Below, one piece after another: positions 9,540-17,454 of a DNA stretch of 64,000 nt. Every line of letters starts with the position of its first letter. Position 1 is the stretch's first letter. The notes beneath the pieces are model-generated. The model was not told where the DNA came from, searched no databases, and saw only the letters and a list, made by a program, of their open reading frames with translations. The DNA is taken from positions 62,001 to 126,000 of the forward strand of contig DAHUXD010000060.1 in NCBI GenBank assembly GCA_027307335.1, read 5' to 3'. Source of the DNA: Acidobacteriota bacterium (GTDB lineage: Bacteria > Acidobacteriota > Thermoanaerobaculia > UBA5066 > Gp7-AA6). A program made the translations under genes and the position numbers.

Positions 9540-9863
9540 GGGCAGGTCTTCTCCGACCCCGAGCGGAGAGTCCAGAAGGACCTCGACATCCAGGAGTACA
9601 CCGACCGCGAGCACGACCCCATGATTCCGCACACGCTCGTGCTGAAGCCGGGCCTCGTCATCCACCGCGTTTACAACGGTTACTGGTTCTGGGGCCGGCC
9701 CTCCGTCGAAGACCTCCGCCAGGACCTGCGCGCGGTGACGCGCGAGATCCGTCCCGACTGGGATCTGAGCACGCCGGGGCTCCGGCAGAGGTGGGACGCG
9801 GGCGACTGGTCGCCGTTTCACGGGTGGAACAAGCGCGGGGATCCGAAATCGGCTGCGCGCTGA
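9540..9863 (+). pseudogene. C-terminal remnant of a peroxiredoxin-like (AhpC/TSA) protein
   Basis: From about residue FSDPERRVQKDLDIQEYTD onward the frame reads like the second half of a thioredoxin-fold peroxiredoxin: MIPHTLVLKPGLVIHRVYNG, then YWFWGRPSVEDLRQDLRAV and a charged tail. The conserved N-terminal half with the peroxidatic Cys is missing; the frame upstream (9396-9539) codes for an Arg-rich nonsense stretch and overlaps the cupin remnant. An ATG at 9621 could still allow a short product. Best explained as a truncated gene. Confidence 0.55.
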
Positions 9864-9906
9864 GATCGACGAGAGAGGGAAGCACGGCATCGAACAGGAG
9901 GCGACC

Positions 9907-10731
9907 ATGCCGACAATCACCACCAGGGACGGCGTCGAGATCTTCTACAAGGATTGGGGCAAGGGTCAGCCCATTGTCTTCAGCCACGGCTGGCCGCTGT
10001 CGGCCGACGACTGGGACACGCACATGCTGTTCTTTCTCCGGAACGGGTACCGCGTCGTCGCCCACGACCGTCGCGGCCACGGCCGCTCGAGCCAGACCGG
10101 CGAGGGTCACGACATGGACCACTACGCCGACGACCTCGCCGCGGTGACGGAGCATCTCGATCTCGAAGAGGCGGTGCACGTCGGACATTCGACGGGCGGC
10201 GGAGAAGTCGTGCACTACCTGGCGCGCCACGGCGAGAGCCGGGTCGCGAAGGCGGTGATCATCAGCGCCGTGCCGCCGCTGATGGTCAAGACGGCGGCGA
10301 ACCCGGGCGGGCTGCCCAGGAACGTCTTCGACGATCTCCAGGCTCAGCTCGCCGCCAACCGGTCCGAGTTCTACTGGAACCTCGCCTCCGGACCCTTCTA
10401 CGGCTACAACCGGCCCGGTGCGAAGCCTTCGCAGTCCGTGATCTGGAACTGGTGGCGGCAGGGAATGATGGGAGGCGCGAAGGCCCATTCCGACGGCATC
10501 GTCGCCTTCTCGCAGACGGACTTCACCGAAGACCTCAAGAAGATCGGTGTGCCCGTCCTCGTGATGCACGGCGACGACGACCAGATCGTCCCGTACGCCG
10601 ACTCGGGACCCCTGTCGGCGAAGCTGCTGAAGAAAGGCACGCTGAAGACGTACGCGGGATTCCCGCATGGAATGCCCACGACGGAGGCCGCGACCATCGA
10701 CGCCGATCTCCTGGCGTTCGTGCGCGGGTGA
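9907..10731 (+). CDS. Alpha/beta hydrolase, non-haem chloroperoxidase type
   Basis: A 274-residue hydrolase with nucleophile Ser95 in the elbow GHSTGGGE, oxyanion-hole motif [12 protein letters not shown] (about 25-36), acid in HGDDDQIVP and histidine in GFPHGMPTT. This set is typical of the cofactor-free haloperoxidase/arylesterase group. Cytoplasmic, no signal peptide. The ATG at 9907 follows AGGAGGCGACC. Activity is probably esterase or perhydrolase; the natural substrate cannot be told from sequence. Confidence 0.92.
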   Translation: MPTITTRDGVEIFYKDWGKGQPIVFSHGWPLSADDWDTHMLFFLRNGYRVVAHDRRGHGRSSQTGEGHDMDHYADDLAAVTEHLDLEEAVHVGHSTGGGEVVHYLARHGESRVAKAVIISAVPPLMVKTAANPGGLPRNVFDDLQAQLAANRSEFYWNLASGPFYGYNRPGAKPSQSVIWNWWRQGMMGGAKAHSDGIVAFSQTDFTEDLKKIGVPVLVMHGDDDQIVPYADSGPLSAKLLKKGTLKTYAGFPHGMPTTEAATIDADLLAFVRG

Positions 10732-10960
10732 GCGTGACGCGCTCCGCCGAGGCAGCCATGACGCGCGATCGATGACGTCGAGCCGAATCGTCGCGGTCGC
10801 ACTCGCCGGCCTGCTCGGGGCGACGTGGGACGGATCCATCGTCCGGCTGACGCCGGCCGAGACCAGCAGTCCCGGTCAAAGGAGTAAACGAGCGTCTCGT
10901 CGTCGTCGTTCCGCGGAACGACACCCTTGCCAGGGTCGGCGCGGTATGATCGAAGTCAGC

Positions 10961-10978
10961 GTGAGCCTTCGGGCTCAC
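10961..10978 (+). promoter_or_regulatory. UUCG-tetraloop hairpin before the radical SAM gene
   Basis: GTGAGCC (10961-10967) and GGCTCAC (10972-10978) form a perfect 7-bp stem capped by TTCG. It ends 14 bases before the GTG start at 10993. It may stabilise the 5' end of the message or terminate upstream transcription; there is a G-run rather than a T-run after it. Confidence 0.5.
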
Positions 10979-10992
10979 GGGGGGGTGGGGAA

Positions 10993-12540
10993 GTGAAGCT
11001 CTATCTCATCGCACCCAAGAATCCCGAGTCCTTCTGGACGTTCGATCGGATTCTGCCGAGCCTCCGCAAGAAATGCGTCTTCCCCAACCTCTCGCTGCCG
11101 ACGGTGGCGGGGCTGACGCCGCGGGAGCACGAGGTCGTCCTCTGCGACGAGAACGTCGAGGACGTCGACCTCGACACGGACGCCGACATCGTCGGGCTCA
11201 CCGGCTATGTCATCCACTCGAAGCGGATCTTCGAGCTCGCGGCCGAGTTCCGCCGGCGCGGCAAGTTCGTCGTGGCCGGCGGGCCCTTCGCGTCCCTCTG
11301 CCCCGAGCTCCTGCGCGGCAAGGTGGATGTGCTCTTCGTCGACGAGGCGGAGTACACCTGGCCGCAGTTCCTGCGCGACTACGCCGCCGGCGCGTGGCAG
11401 GCCGAGTACAGGCAGATCGACAAGCCGAGCATGCACGACTCGCCGCTGCCGCGCTTCGACCTGCTGAAGCTCGACGCCTACCGCACGATGACGATCCAGT
11501 TCGCGCGGGGCTGTCCGTTCCAGTGCGAGTTCTGCGACATCATCGTCATGTACGGCCGCCGGCCGCGCACGAAGACCGCCGAGCAGCTCATGGCGGAGGT
11601 GCGCGAGATCCACCGGCTGGGCCTCAATCGCATCTTCGTCGTCGACGACAACTTCATCGGCAACAAGATCGAGGCAAAGCAGGTCCTGCATGCGCTCGCC
11701 GAGTGGCAGGAGGCGAACGACTACCCGATCGAGATGATGACGGAGACGACCCTCAATCTCGCGCAGGACGACGAGCTCCTCCAGCTGATGCGGCGCGCGA
11801 ACTTCACGACGATCTTCATCGGCATCGAGTCGCCCCGCGCCGAGAGCCTCCAGGAGACGCACAAGACGCAGAACCTGCGGGAGAACATCCTCGACTCGGT
11901 GCACCGGATCCAGCGGTCCGGCATCGAGGTGATGGCCGGGATGATCGTCGGTTTCGACCACGACGACCCCTCGATCTTCGAGGAGCAGTTCCGGTTCATC
12001 CAGGAGGCGCGGATCCCGATTTCCATGACCGGCATGCTCAACGCGATGCCCAAGACGCCGCTCTACGAGCGTCTGAAGCTGGCAGGACGCCTGATGGCCG
12101 AATCGGTCGGGGACCAGTTCGTGTTCACCAACATCATTCCCAAGTCGATGTCGAGCGCCGAGTTATACGACGGCTACCGTCGCCTGCTGCAGAAGCTCTA
12201 CGCCTACGCAAACTACCGGCAACGCGTGATGCAGCTGATCCTCGCGAAGGGATCGCAGATCAAGGGGCGGCTCTCCACGGGCGGCCAGGACCTGCGGATC
12301 TTGGCGCGGGTGCTCTGGTCCTGCGTCATCAAGGCGTCGCCGAAGCGCTCGCTCATGACGCTCTCGATTCTGGCGGAGACGGTCCTCCGCCGCCCGCGCG
12401 CAATCCGTCAGGCCGTGACTCTGGCGCTCATGCACAAGCACCTCTACGAGTACATGCGCGACACGTGCGCCCGGATCGAGGAGCTGGTCGACCAGATCGC
12501 GGCGAGCGACGCGGCGGAACTGAAGGCGGATACGGCCTAG
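10993..12540 (+). CDS. B12-binding radical SAM protein (HpnP/DUF4070-like architecture)
   Basis: A 515-residue protein. The N-terminal 140 residues resemble a cobalamin-binding Rossmann domain (LTPREHEVVLCDENVED, DIVGLTGYVIHS, FVVAGGPFAS). The radical SAM core follows with the cluster cysteines C174, C178 and C181 in ARGCPFQCEFC. The C-terminal 200 residues (GMLNAMPKTPLYERL, NIIPKSMSSAELYDGY) match the DUF4070 type seen in hopanoid C-2 methylase HpnP and related enzymes. Such proteins usually methylate or rearrange unactivated carbons. No hopanoid genes are visible nearby, so the substrate is open. The GTG start is chosen because MKLYLIAPKNP begins the first strand. Confidence 0.88.
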   Translation: MKLYLIAPKNPESFWTFDRILPSLRKKCVFPNLSLPTVAGLTPREHEVVLCDENVEDVDLDTDADIVGLTGYVIHSKRIFELAAEFRRRGKFVVAGGPFASLCPELLRGKVDVLFVDEAEYTWPQFLRDYAAGAWQAEYRQIDKPSMHDSPLPRFDLLKLDAYRTMTIQFARGCPFQCEFCDIIVMYGRRPRTKTAEQLMAEVREIHRLGLNRIFVVDDNFIGNKIEAKQVLHALAEWQEANDYPIEMMTETTLNLAQDDELLQLMRRANFTTIFIGIESPRAESLQETHKTQNLRENILDSVHRIQRSGIEVMAGMIVGFDHDDPSIFEEQFRFIQEARIPISMTGMLNAMPKTPLYERLKLAGRLMAESVGDQFVFTNIIPKSMSSAELYDGYRRLLQKLYAYANYRQRVMQLILAKGSQIKGRLSTGGQDLRILARVLWSCVIKASPKRSLMTLSILAETVLRRPRAIRQAVTLALMHKHLYEYMRDTCARIEELVDQIAASDAAELKADTA

Positions 12541-12571
12541 TTCGCGTCTCCCCCGAATCGTTCTCCTCAGC

Positions 12572-12592
12572 GGGCGGCCACGAGGGCCGCCC
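12572..12592. terminator. GC-rich hairpin between convergent genes
   Basis: GGGCGGCC and GGCCGCCC form an 8-bp stem around ACGAG, 31 bp after the radical SAM stop and 13 bp after the end of the convergent phosphatase gene. The same GC-rich core, differing by one or two bases, is the right half of the palindrome at 36307-36362, so this is also a dispersed repeat. There is no T-run. Confidence 0.5.
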
Positions 12593-12605
12593 CTGCCGGA
12601 AGAGT

Positions 12606-13250
12606 CTAGGGGACGGCGGCCGCAGCGGGCGGCAGCGTCGCGAGGGTGGTCGTCGCTCCCGGCGGCGGCGGGACGATGAGGACGCCGAGCTCCCGGCGGA
12701 GGGCGTCGACGTTCGCGCGCATCACGTAGCGATCGAGATTTCGGAACAGCCCGTTGTGGTGGTATCCGCCCTCGTTCATCTCGCGGACCGCCTGCTCCTT
12801 CGTCCAGCCCTGCACGACGACGCGGTAGAGGGCGACGATCGCGCCGGTGCGGTCGGCTCCGTGCGCGCAGTGGATCATCAGGGGGCGATTCTCCGGCTCG
12901 GTCATGATCCGCAGGGCCTTCAGGACCAGGTCGTCGCGGAGGCCCCACGCGCTCATCGGCACGTGGAACAGCTTCACGGTGCCGTCCGACACGAAGCGGA
13001 CGTCGCCGGACCCTCCCGCGAGGTCGAGAACGTTGCGCACCCCGAGCGCGGCGAGCTCGCGGAAGCCCGCCACCGAGGGCTGCGCGCCCCGGAAGAGGCC
13101 GTCCTCGATCCGGTACAGGTTGCCGACGCTCGTGCCGGCCACCGCGCTCGCCCACTCGGAGGGCCGCTGCGCGGGCCCCGGGGAGGCCGCGGACGCGGAA
13201 AGCGTGCAGCCGAAGAGGAGGACCGGAAGAACGAGATTTCGCCCTCTCAC
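12606..13250 (-). CDS. Exported dual-specificity-phosphatase-like lipoprotein
   Basis: A 214-residue protein with a lipoprotein signal (lipobox LLFGC, Cys15) and a cysteine-dependent phosphatase domain. The P-loop HCAHGADRTG gives the CX5R signature with Cys128 and Arg134, preceded by the FRGAQPSVAGFRELAALGVRNV region typical of the tyrosine/dual-specificity family. A Pro/Ala-rich tail ends the protein. It would act at the cell surface or in the periplasm, perhaps on phosphorylated proteins or lipids. The GTG start at 13250 is the only one that keeps the signal sequence. It lies downstream of the Rieske gene on the same strand. Confidence 0.82.
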   Translation of the reverse strand: MRGRNLVLPVLLFGCTLSASAASPGPAQRPSEWASAVAGTSVGNLYRIEDGLFRGAQPSVAGFRELAALGVRNVLDLAGGSGDVRFVSDGTVKLFHVPMSAWGLRDDLVLKALRIMTEPENRPLMIHCAHGADRTGAIVALYRVVVQGWTKEQAVREMNEGGYHHNGLFRNLDRYVMRANVDALRRELGVLIVPPPPGATTTLATLPPAAAAVP

Positions 13251-13325
13251 GCACCGGCAAAACAGGGCGGAGCTCCGAATCCTTCCCGGCGGACGGACGG
13301 AACCCGGCGAGCCGGCGCCGACGGC

Positions 13326-13907
13326 TCAGGCTGTCTTGATGAACGCCATCGGATCGCTCCACTGCCCGCGTTCGTAGAGATAGCGCACGGCCTTGTCCAC
13401 CATGATCTGGCCGTCGTCGGTCGACTCCCAGATCTGCGCGCGCTCGAGCGGCCGCGGCGTGGGGCCCTCGAAGTTGATGCCCGAGATGTAATAGCCGGAC
13501 CCGTGGCACGGGCACTTGAACTTGTTCTGCGCCGGAAGCCAGTTCGGCGTGCAGCCGAGATGCGTGCACGTGGCCACGAGGGCGTAGATCTGGGTCGTGT
13601 TCCGCACGATCCAGACTCCGAACTTCTCTTTCCATCGTTCGTCCACGCCGAGCGAATAGGTCGATGGGTCGCCGGCCTTGAAGCGCGTCGGCGGCTCGAA
13701 CAGCACGTTCGGGAACATGAAACGAACGACGCTGGTCAGGCCGGCCGCCGTGGCCACGGAGAAGCCGATCCAGGCGAGCGTCATCCACTTCAGCGTCGAG
13801 CGCCGCGTGAGGCCGTCCGCTTCGACGTCGGCGGACGGAGAGGTCCGCTCGGAAGACGGAGCTTCGGTCGCGAACGCGGCGGAGGGTCTGGCCGACAACT
13901 GTGTCAC
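13326..13907 (-). CDS. Rieske iron-sulfur protein with Tat signal
   Basis: A 193-residue electron-transfer subunit. Residues 34-40 (TRRSTLK) followed by a hydrophobic helix to about residue 65 form a twin-arginine signal/anchor. The [2Fe-2S] ligands are C114 and H116 in CTHLGC and C132-P-C134-H135 in CPCHGSGYY, the high-potential Rieske pattern of bc-type complexes; C119 fits the stabilising disulfide partner. No cytochrome b or c1 gene lies nearby, so it is an orphan or belongs to a complex encoded elsewhere. The GTG start at 13907-13905 is the only reasonable one before the Tat motif; frames reading further upstream are shadows of the glycosyltransferase gene. Confidence 0.88.
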   Translation of the reverse strand: MTQLSARPSAAFATEAPSSERTSPSADVEADGLTRRSTLKWMTLAWIGFSVATAAGLTSVVRFMFPNVLFEPPTRFKAGDPSTYSLGVDERWKEKFGVWIVRNTTQIYALVATCTHLGCTPNWLPAQNKFKCPCHGSGYYISGINFEGPTPRPLERAQIWESTDDGQIMVDKAVRYLYERGQWSDPMAFIKTA

Positions 13908-14014
13908 CCGGCGAAGACGCCATGGAGGCCGGCGCGCGCCTCGGGCTGGGGCGCGATTCGGACTCCACCGGGTACAAGCCGGCGGTGCGCGCCGGTTATT
14001 CCATTCGCCAGCCG

Positions 14015-15550
14015 TCAGTTCCAGTGGTGGTAGTGCCACCAGACCTTTCTCAGGTCGAAGCCGGCGTCCCGGCAGAGATAGATGGGCACGTTCTCCTCGC
14101 TCATGCCGTAGCGGGACTCGTGCGGAAACGCCTCGTACGAGCCGCAGTTGTCCTTCACGTCGTCGAGGCTCCACTGCAGCACGATCAGGTTGCGGTCGTC
14201 CTCCGTCGGGGGACCCCAGAACCAGTGGTTCTGATGCCGGCTGTACGCGTGCGGCAGCCCGAGCGCCGGACCGAAGAGGTTGATCGCGCCCGCCTCGCCG
14301 TAGTTGCCGGTGAGGATGCCCGTGCGCGCGCGCTCCTCGGGCGGCAGCGACCGGTAGATCGCCGCCACGTCGCGGGCGAGCTCCGGCCAGCCGAACTGGT
14401 CGCCCATCGGCTGAGGCAGGGGTCCCTCGTGGTGCACCTCCGCCTTCTGCGGGCGCGCGCCGAGCGCCTGCTGATACGCGAGGTACTTCTCCGGAGGCAG
14501 CATCCAGGTCGCGAGGGGAAGCGTGACGAGGCCTCCCGCGATGATCACCGAAACGGTCGCGGCGCGCACGGCGCGGCGGCCGGCGGTCCAGCGCTCGATC
14601 GCGACGCCGCCGCCGGCGAACGCCATGGGGTAGATCGGGAAGAGGTAGTAGTCCTTGGCGTGCGCCGCCATCATGAGCCCGAAGAAGACGACGAACGTCA
14701 GGCCGAGCGCGCGCCAGCGCCGGCTCCGGACGAGGAACACCGCGCCCGCGAGCCAGACGGGGAAGAGGAGCGGGTGCAGGGCGAGGATCTGCTGGAGGAC
14801 GAAGGCCGGCGGCGCGAGCACGACGTTCTTGCCCTCGCGACGGACGTTCGCGAGATCCTCGAGCGTCGGGAAGTGGTGCCGCCACTGCCAGACGAGATTC
14901 GGGAGGAAGAGCGCGAGCGCGATCGCGCCGGCGATCCAGATCCACCGCTCGCGGAAGACGCGGCGCTCGGGAGTCAGCAGCAGGGCCACGACGACGGCCG
15001 CTCCGAAGAAGAGCGTCGAGTGCTTGTTCTCGAGCCCGAACCCCGCGAGCACGCCGAACCACGGCCAGAGCCTCGTGCGGCCGGTCCTGAGAATGCGCGC
15101 GAGGACGAGGATCGCGCCCATCCAGAAGAGCGGCTCGAAGGCGTTCATCGTCAGCAGGCTGTCCATCACGAGGAGGCCCGGCGCGAAGAGGACCGCGAGC
15201 CCCGTCAGGAGCTGCGCGTAACGGCCGCCGCCCAGCTCGCGCGCGATCGAGATCGCGAGCGCGACGAGCGCCGTCCCGGCGAGCGCGGGAAGGATCCGGA
15301 GCGCGGCGAGCGAGCCGCCGAGCGCGAGTGCGACGCGCGCGTACACGGCGATCAGCGGCGCGGCGTCGACGTAGCCCCAGTCGAGGTGCCGCGCCATGTC
15401 GAGGTAGTAGAGCTCGTCGCGGAAGTACCCGTACCGCTGCACGCTCGTCGCCAGGTGGAGGAGGAGCTTCGCGCCGCACAACGCGGCGAGAACACCGCGC
15501 GACAGCGGCGGGAGGACGGGAGCGGGGGCGTCGTGCGCGATCGCGGACAT
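14015..15550 (-). CDS. ArnT/PMT-family membrane glycosyltransferase
   Basis: A 511-residue GT-C integral membrane enzyme that moves a sugar from a polyprenyl-phosphate donor. The first loop carries the conserved GYFRDELYYLDMARHLDWGY with the catalytic acidic pair, followed by about ten hydrophobic helices and a soluble C-terminal domain (from about residue 360). Acceptor unknown: lipid, protein or envelope glycan. I use the ATG at 15550-15548. A GTG at 15577 would add nine residues; its first base is next to the inverted-repeat element at 15578-15671, so that longer start may be an artefact of the insertion. Confidence 0.85.
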   Translation of the reverse strand: MSAIAHDAPAPVLPPLSRGVLAALCGAKLLLHLATSVQRYGYFRDELYYLDMARHLDWGYVDAAPLIAVYARVALALGGSLAALRILPALAGTALVALAISIARELGGGRYAQLLTGLAVLFAPGLLVMDSLLTMNAFEPLFWMGAILVLARILRTGRTRLWPWFGVLAGFGLENKHSTLFFGAAVVVALLLTPERRVFRERWIWIAGAIALALFLPNLVWQWRHHFPTLEDLANVRREGKNVVLAPPAFVLQQILALHPLLFPVWLAGAVFLVRSRRWRALGLTFVVFFGLMMAAHAKDYYLFPIYPMAFAGGGVAIERWTAGRRAVRAATVSVIIAGGLVTLPLATWMLPPEKYLAYQQALGARPQKAEVHHEGPLPQPMGDQFGWPELARDVAAIYRSLPPEERARTGILTGNYGEAGAINLFGPALGLPHAYSRHQNHWFWGPPTEDDRNLIVLQWSLDDVKDNCGSYEAFPHESRYGMSEENVPIYLCRDAGFDLRKVWWHYHHWN

Positions 15551-15577
15551 CGTTGTGAGCCGCGACAATGCTGTCAC

Positions 15578-15671
15578 GGGGTCAGGTCTCTGAATGTGTG
15601 ACTTTGCAGACCCGTGAGTCGCCTCGGGGGCTCGGGATACCCGAAGGTCACATTTTCAGAGACTTGACCCC
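15578..15671. repeat. 94-bp element with 25-bp imperfect terminal inverted repeats (MITE/REP-like)
   Basis: The left arm (15578-15602) begins GGGGTCAGGTCTCTGAA. The right arm (15647-15671) is its reverse complement with 22 of 25 matches. A 44-bp centre separates them. The sequence resembles the terminal palindromes that accompany REP-associated tyrosine transposases, but no transposase is present in the window. The right arm supplies the last seven codons and stop of the sigma factor gene; the left arm ends just before the glycosyltransferase start. No clear target-site duplication is seen. Confidence 0.8.
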
Positions 15672-16331
15672 AATGCGTCCGAGGACCCGCTCGACCATCC
15701 GGTCGCACCGGGTGCCGAGGAACGGGAAGGCCGCCCGGGCCTGGCCGCCCGCGAGCGCGAGCAACTCGCGCCGGAGCGATGCGCGGGCGCGGTGGAGGCG
15801 CGTCTTGACGGCCTCCTCCGACAGCTCCAGACACTCGGCCGTCTCGGCCGTCGAGAGCTCCTCGACTTCCCGGAGGACGAACACCGTCCGATAGGTCTCG
15901 GGCAGCGACCCGACCGCGGCCTCGAGCATCGTGCGGACCTCCTTGCCGAGGGCCTCCGCCTCCGGACCGGACTGTGCGAGCGGCTGTTTCATCGGCTTTT
16001 CCCCGTCCTCTTCCTCCGGGCGCCACTCCTCGAAACGGCGCTCCCGGCGCGCCCGGGCCCAGCCCTCGTGCAGCACGATCCGGACGAGCCACGTCGAGAA
16101 CGCCGCGCGTCCCGCGAACTCCCCGAGGTGCTCGTAGGCCCGCACCCAGGCCTCCTGGGCGAGGTCCTCGGCCTCGGCATCCGACGGCAGGATGGCCCGG
16201 GCGATCCGGAAGACGCGCTGGTTGTACCGGCGCATCAGCACCTCGAACAGCTCCACCTCGCCCCGGCGGACCCGTTCGATCACCTCGCCGTCGGGCGGGC
16301 CGGGGTTTTGCACGGACTTCGAGTGGGCCAT
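15648..16331 (-). CDS. ECF-type RNA polymerase sigma factor
   Basis: A 227-residue sigma-70 family factor with region 2 (LMRRYNQRVFRIARAILPS, then EAEDLAQEAWVRAYEHL) and region 4 (LPETYRTVFVLREVEELST, AECLELSEEAVKTRLHRAR). The linker between them is acidic and rather long. The ATG at 16331 has GGAG seven bases upstream and is preferred over a GTG 11 codons earlier. The last residues GVKSLKM and the TGA come from the inverted-repeat element, so the native C-terminus was probably different. No anti-sigma gene is adjacent. Divergent from the DoxX gene, it may control the 16437-17238 pair and itself. Confidence 0.9.
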   Translation of the reverse strand: MAHSKSVQNPGPPDGEVIERVRRGEVELFEVLMRRYNQRVFRIARAILPSDAEAEDLAQEAWVRAYEHLGEFAGRAAFSTWLVRIVLHEGWARARRERRFEEWRPEEEDGEKPMKQPLAQSGPEAEALGKEVRTMLEAAVGSLPETYRTVFVLREVEELSTAETAECLELSEEAVKTRLHRARASLRRELLALAGGQARAAFPFLGTRCDRMVERVLGRIGVKSLKM

Positions 16332-16436
16332 GTTCTCCGGCAACGTCAGGATAGAGTGTCCCACGCCCGAAAGGTGACGGGGGCTGTAACCTCCGGCGCC
16401 CGTCTCACTCTATCGCGTCGAGGAGGTGAGAGACAT

Positions 16437-16865
16437 ATGGACAAGCGCCTCGACTCCGCGTGGTGGGCCCTCCGCCTCGGCCTCGGCCTCGGGCCCTTCC
16501 TCGCCGGTCTCGACAAATTTTTCGACATTCTCGCCAACTGGGAGATGTACTTGAGCCCCCTCGCGCTGAAGGTCGTTCCCGTGAGCGCCACGACGTTCAT
16601 GCACGTCGTCGGCGTGGTCGAGATGATCGTGGGCCTCGCGATCCTGACCCGCTGGACGCGTCTCGGGGCTTACGTGGCGATGCTCTGGCTCGTCGCCATC
16701 GCGATCAACCTCGTCACGACGGGGATGTTCTTCGACCTCGCAGTGCGCGACGTCGAGATCGCGATCGGCGCCTACACGCTGGCTCGCCTGACCGAGGTCC
16801 GCGAAGCCGCCGGGGTGCGCACCGCCGCGCCTCCGATGCCGTCCGCCGCCACGAGAACCGCCTGA
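16437..16865 (+). CDS. DoxX-like integral membrane protein
   Basis: A 142-residue protein with four hydrophobic helices: ALRLGLGLGPFLAGLDKFF, the LKVVPVSATTFMHVVGVVEM region, YVAMLWLVAIAINLV and a final VEIAIGAYTLARL. This matches the DoxX/DUF417-like group found with ECF sigma factors and small secreted proteins in stress regulons. The ATG at 16437 follows an AGGAGG nine bases upstream. Function unknown; proposed roles involve thiol or redox homeostasis. Confidence 0.75.
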   Translation: MDKRLDSAWWALRLGLGLGPFLAGLDKFFDILANWEMYLSPLALKVVPVSATTFMHVVGVVEMIVGLAILTRWTRLGAYVAMLWLVAIAINLVTTGMFFDLAVRDVEIAIGAYTLARLTEVREAAGVRTAAPPMPSAATRTA

Positions 16866-16899
16866 CCAAGCCGTCTTTCGACGGAAGAAAGGGGAGAAA

Positions 16900-17238
16900 A
16901 TGAAGAGAGTCCTGCTGGTCGCATCCATCCTGGCCGCCCTTCCGCTCGCCGCGTCCGCCGAGGTCTGGAAGAACGCCTCGCTCCTCGACTCGATGTGCGC
17001 GGCGAAGGAGAAGGTCGCGAAGAATCCCGACGCGCATCCGACCTCGTGCGCGCTGCAGTGCGCCAAGAGCGGCTACGGGATCATGGCCGACGGGAAGTAC
17101 CTGAAGTTCGACGAGAAGGGCAACGAGCAGATCGCGTCGGAGCTGAAGGCGACGAAGAAGACCGACCACCTGCGCGTCACCGTCGACGGGGATCTCAAGG
17201 GCGACACGATCGCGGTCAAGAGCGTCAAGCTCGACTGA
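16900..17238 (+). CDS. Small secreted protein of unknown function
   Basis: A 112-residue protein with a clean signal peptide (MKRVLLVASILAALPLAASA, cleavage near residue 20). The mature part has three cysteines (MCAAKEK, SCALQCAKSGYG) and a compact strand-rich end (YLKFDEKGNEQIASELKATK, then VTVDGDLKGDTIAV). The cysteines may form a disulfide or bind a metal. It is 34 bp behind the DoxX gene with a GAAAGGGGAGAAA ribosome-binding site, so the two are likely co-transcribed under the divergent sigma factor. Confidence 0.7.
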   Translation: MKRVLLVASILAALPLAASAEVWKNASLLDSMCAAKEKVAKNPDAHPTSCALQCAKSGYGIMADGKYLKFDEKGNEQIASELKATKKTDHLRVTVDGDLKGDTIAVKSVKLD

Positions 17239-17246
17239 CGGCCGCT

Positions 17247-17338
17247 GTCATCCCGAGGGCGTCAGCCCGAGGGATTCCTTTCTGACCGATACGGCGGCTC
17301 GAAAAGGGATCCCTCGTCGCTTCGCTCCTCGGGACGAC
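17247..17338. repeat. Dispersed palindromic repeat, copy 1
   Basis: Outer arms are GTCATCCCGAG (17247-17257) and CTCGGGACGAC (17328-17338). Inner parts also repeat GAGGGAT and GATCCCTC. A second copy in the same orientation lies at 26120-26204. No reading frame is credible here; the remaining bases up to 17454 hold nothing I recognise. Confidence 0.75.
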
Positions 17339-17454
17339 GGAGCGCAGGAAACGACGAGGCGCGCGGCCGTCCGTTCGATTCGCGGCGAATGCGCTGCGCC
17401 GCCTCGTGCCCGTCGACCGCGTGCCTGCGCCCACGAACGGCTAGGATTCCGCCG

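Noticed and set aside
9378-9923. Minus-strand frame of 181 codons over the cupin and peroxiredoxin remnants
   Set aside because: No domain is recognisable, while both plus-strand remnants show clear family motifs in this stretch.
10771-10996. Short plus-strand frame beginning MTSSRIVAVALAGLLGA, like a signal peptide
   Set aside because: Only the first 15 residues look plausible; the rest is Arg/Ser-rich and runs into the hairpin and start of the radical SAM gene. No ribosome-binding site.
12606-13907. Idea that the Rieske and phosphatase genes form a dedicated redox-signalling operon
   Set aside because: They are on the same strand but separated by about 75 bp with no shared functional link; co-location alone is not enough.
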